From NCBI GenBank assembly GCA_903813345.2, contig CAIIXF020000345.1:1-21088 (forward strand): a DNA stretch of 21,088 bases, given 5' to 3'. Each line of letters starts with the position of its first letter. Within the stretch, counting starts at the first letter, position 1. Under the pieces are notes generated by a model, which worked only from the letters and a program-made list of their open reading frames with translations, did no database searches and was not told where the DNA came from. The translations under genes were made by a program, and so were the position numbers. Source of the DNA: Owenia fusiformis. Its lineage: Eukaryota; Annelida; Polychaeta; Sabellida; Oweniidae. Positions 18,901 through 21,088 of the stretch are shown here, one piece after another.

Positions 18901-19062
18901 GGGATACTTGTATAATTATAAAGATTTCCTTGTATTTCTCAGATCTTAAGTAAGCCTATTTTAACATTTAAGATGTAGCATTGATTCAATTCTAATGTCA
19001 TATTAATATTATCATCTTTATGGTGTTATTTATACTATATTTTGTTCTGGTAGTGGATGTTT

Positions 19063-19073
19063 AAAAGGGGAGG
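19063..19073 (+). promoter_or_regulatory. Candidate polypurine tract
   Basis: AAAAGGGGAGG is the only clear purine run near the 3' LTR. A polypurine tract should touch the LTR, but the LTR match starts 117 bases further on (19191). Either this is a decoy, or the real LTR starts at 19074 and the 5' copy has lost its first 117 bases. Confidence 0.4.
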
Positions 19074-19190
19074 TTTAAACCATTACTCAATATTTTATTG
19101 TAAACCATTTTGAAAAGTGAAGTTTTATATTTCTCATTTTGTGGCTGAGTAGGGCTTAATGCGGGACGCATTAGGACGTGTCCGCGTGGA

Positions 19191-20796
19191 TGTAATATAG
19201 TCAAATTCACATTGTTTATATTTCTACTATTCATATTGACCAATCCCCATCCATGTCATTTTAACAGGTCCCTTGATAACTTAACACCAGTTTCTAAATA
19301 TCTAATTCCAATGTTTTCAATTCTTTTGTATACTTTCTACTTTAGCATCTATTGTTTAAACCAGTTTTACATGTATGCATGCTGAGTTTATTTTATGTAA
19401 TGTTTTGTGTTCCTAACACCCCAGTCACATTTCCCACGGCCGCCGTGCGGTCTATCATTTTTGCGGCCAGTAGCTTTTCTACGCTCGCTGTAGAATTTCT
19501 GCGCTCTCATACTTTTGCAGTCACATTTCCCACGGCAGCCGCACGGTGAGTTTTAAAAGACCACGTGCAGTATGGCAAGTGATTTTAGACGGTCGTATCT
19601 TTCACTATGAGTTCTTTCTGGGCATAAATACAGTGTTTTTATTAAAACAATATGTTTTCTTTCAAGTGAAGTACCCATGATGATAAAAATATCAATTGAA
19701 CAATTCGAAAAATTATGAATAGGGACCCCATCTCAACATTTTTTTTCAAAATATTGAACCTATTTACTCAAAAGAGGATCTCCCTTTTCTGATTTTTATT
19801 GCATGAAAAGATTATTCAACAAGGGTCTAAAACATCTTCACAAATATAATTGTATTGAAAGTCTAGTTTTGAAGATATCAATTTTCGATGACCAAAATGA
19901 TGCTGAAAAAATGGATAGCAAGTTTTCCCTATGGAAAAATAACATGGGATATGTGTTTTTTAACTTTAACGCATTTCAATACGCATCCCCTTTTCAGAAA
20001 TTGTTCATATATGTGAGAAGAAAGTTTTGATATGAGAAAAGCAAGATCCTCTTTTTAGAAAATAAGCGTAACATTTTTTTAAAAGTTCCAGGATGGGGCA
20101 CTAATCTATAATTTTTCAGAGAGTTGAATTGATATTTTACTATTATTGGGACTTCACTTGAAAGAAAACATATTGTTTTAATAAAAAACATTGTTTTTAT
20201 GGCCAGAAAGTACTCATGGTGAAAGATATGACTGTCTAAAATCACTTGCCATAGTACCTGTGGTCTTTTCTGTTGATAAATAATACTTTTTTTTCATTTT
20301 ATTTACATCAGGACAATTTATAAATGTTATTCATAGTGCTAGGATGTAATATCAAATGAAAAGTGATCGTGAAACATTGACAAATAAATTGAAATAATGA
20401 TTCAATCTTGTTGAGCCAGTTGATTTCTACGGGGACCTCAGAAATGAACAAATATTATAACTCCGAGTTATAATTTCTACGGCGACCCTGCGGCCTGTAA
20501 AAATCTGCATACGCCGTACGGAGGCCGCAAGGCGAGTGTAGAAATTCACCGATATAATTGAATGCGGTCGACTTACGGCCGCCGTGCGACAAATGTGCCG
20601 GGGGTGTTATATGGTTTACAAATTCACTCAACTGAGTTGGGGTGTTGCCCTGTCACTAGTTAGAGTTGCTTCATAGTTTGTGAGATGATCATGTATAGGT
20701 GATTGTAAAGAAAAGTGTAATTTTGAAATAGACTTTTAAATTTTACATTATTTCTTGTTTATTTGATTTCCACCCACGGGCCTTCGATCCGTTACA
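19191..20796 (+). repeat. 3' LTR, split by a foldback element
   Basis: It is made of 19191-19415 plus 20610-20796. It begins TGTAATATAG and ends GATCCGTTACA. Removing the insert gives 412 bp against about 409 for the rebuilt 5' LTR. It carries the single uninterrupted ATGATCATGTAT (20686-20697) and TTAA (19257-19260) that are duplicated around insertions in the 5' copy. Confidence 0.85.
19416..20607. mobile_element. 1.19-kb foldback element with ACACCCC ends in the 3' LTR
   Basis: The ends are ACACCCCAGTCACATTTCCC on the left and, reverse-complemented, ACACCCCCGGCACATTTGTC on the right, followed by GC-rich CGGCCGCCGTGCGG-like blocks. The left side repeats CAGTCACATTTCCCACGG at about 19518. 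Long arms at about 19556-19800 and 20029-20270 pair with each other. TA flanks both sides (19414-19415, 20608-20609) and the uninterrupted site GTTCCTTATATGG is at about 2897-2909. The unpaired centre holds a 75-codon plus-strand frame (19803-20030) without known domains. No transposase is seen. Confidence 0.82.
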
Positions 20797-21088
20797 TATA
20801 CGAGTATCAAACTTGTTGTGTCAATTTTGATCTGCTACACCTATTTTGTATTTGTAGCTTCGAGCAAAAATGACACTTTTAGGGCTCAAAATAGTATTCT
20901 AAAACCATTTACATGCTATACTCTTTAGTATTTAATATGACTTTATATAGTGGCTAAATTAATCACGCCATGCGTGTCAAATAAAAATGGCTTGAGAGGA
21001 TAAGGGAAACAATGCTTAGTTTTGCTGACATTTTTGAGTCCCTTTCAATCATAGTTCATAGGTTCAAATGATAGGAATAGCTTTTCTT
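20797..21088. other. Host intron right of the LTR element, no gene seen
   Basis: AT-rich with no open frame, splice-flanked coding stretch or repeat recognised. Confidence 0.5.

Larger units (their letters stand above)
393..20796 (+). mobile_element. Non-autonomous LTR retrotransposon, interrupted by several nested insertions
   Basis: Two copies of one sequence of about 410 bp lie in the same order and orientation at the two ends: 393-466 + 2749-2989 + 17077-17174, and 19191-19415 + 20610-20796. With the inserts removed they are about 409 and 412 bp and look roughly 90% identical by eye. Both begin TGTAA and end GTTACA, the inverted TG...CA ends expected of LTRs. The four bases TATA flank both outer ends (389-392 and 20797-20800), a possible target duplication, although the left side is a TA run. 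A tRNA-Leu primer binding site follows the 5' LTR. The undisrupted element would be about 2.85 kb with one gag-like gene and no pol. The superfamily cannot be assigned without pol. Confidence 0.8.

Noticed and set aside
19414-20609. Reading the 3' LTR as two unrelated repeats
   Set aside because: The uninterrupted 5' copy at 2897-2909 passes straight through the site, so a single insertion explains the break.

Overview
This window is intronic DNA from a eukaryote, most likely an AT-rich aquatic invertebrate animal. The evidence is a spliced cysteine-rich exon, a Penelope-like element with a GIY-YIG nuclease, a mariner transposase, a LINE reverse transcriptase, and several short elements with inverted ends flanked by TA. 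I cannot name the species; a mollusc, another lophotrochozoan or an invertebrate deuterostome would all fit. There are no bacterial operons, CRISPR arrays or recognisable RNA genes.

The only host coding sequence I can support is one exon at the left edge (82-243, minus strand). It encodes a trypsin-inhibitor-like (TIL) cysteine-rich domain. Nearly everything to its right reads as one LTR retrotransposon (393-20796) that later insertions have broken up. Its 5' LTR survives in three pieces, in order, at 393-466, 2749-2989 and 17077-17174. Its 3' LTR lies at 19191-20796 and is split by one insertion. With the insertions removed, the LTRs are about 409 and 412 bp, begin TGTAA and end TTACA. A 16-base primer binding site complementary to the 3' end of tRNA-Leu(UAA) follows the 5' LTR by 3 bases. 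The internal region of about 2 kb carries one recognisable gene: a protein with two zinc knuckles at its N terminus and a coiled coil behind them, broken by one in-frame stop. No protease, reverse transcriptase or integrase is present, so the element is non-autonomous.

Layout. 1-392: host exon and intron. 467-2748: an unidentified insertion between TTAA repeats, holding a 103-bp hairpin. 2990-16490: a 13.5-kb block between copies of ATGATCATGTAT. It contains CpG-rich degenerate repeats; a 149-bp tandem array; a 5'-truncated Penelope-like element; a foldback; a 3.6-kb TA-flanked element with a mariner inside it; two short MITE-like elements; and a decayed LINE whose 3' end closes the block. 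16502-17074: a MITE with near-perfect ends sitting inside the target duplication of that block. 17175-19190: the internal region of the LTR element. 19416-20607: a foldback element inside the 3' LTR. 20797-21088: host intron.

The nesting gives an order of events: host intron, then the LTR element, then the LINE-ended block, then the MITE in its duplicated target. Within the block, the large TA-flanked element preceded the mariner. The most unusual items are the zinc-knuckle/coiled-coil-only LTR element and a mariner that is both a head-to-head chimera and carries a phase-0 spliceosomal-type intron.
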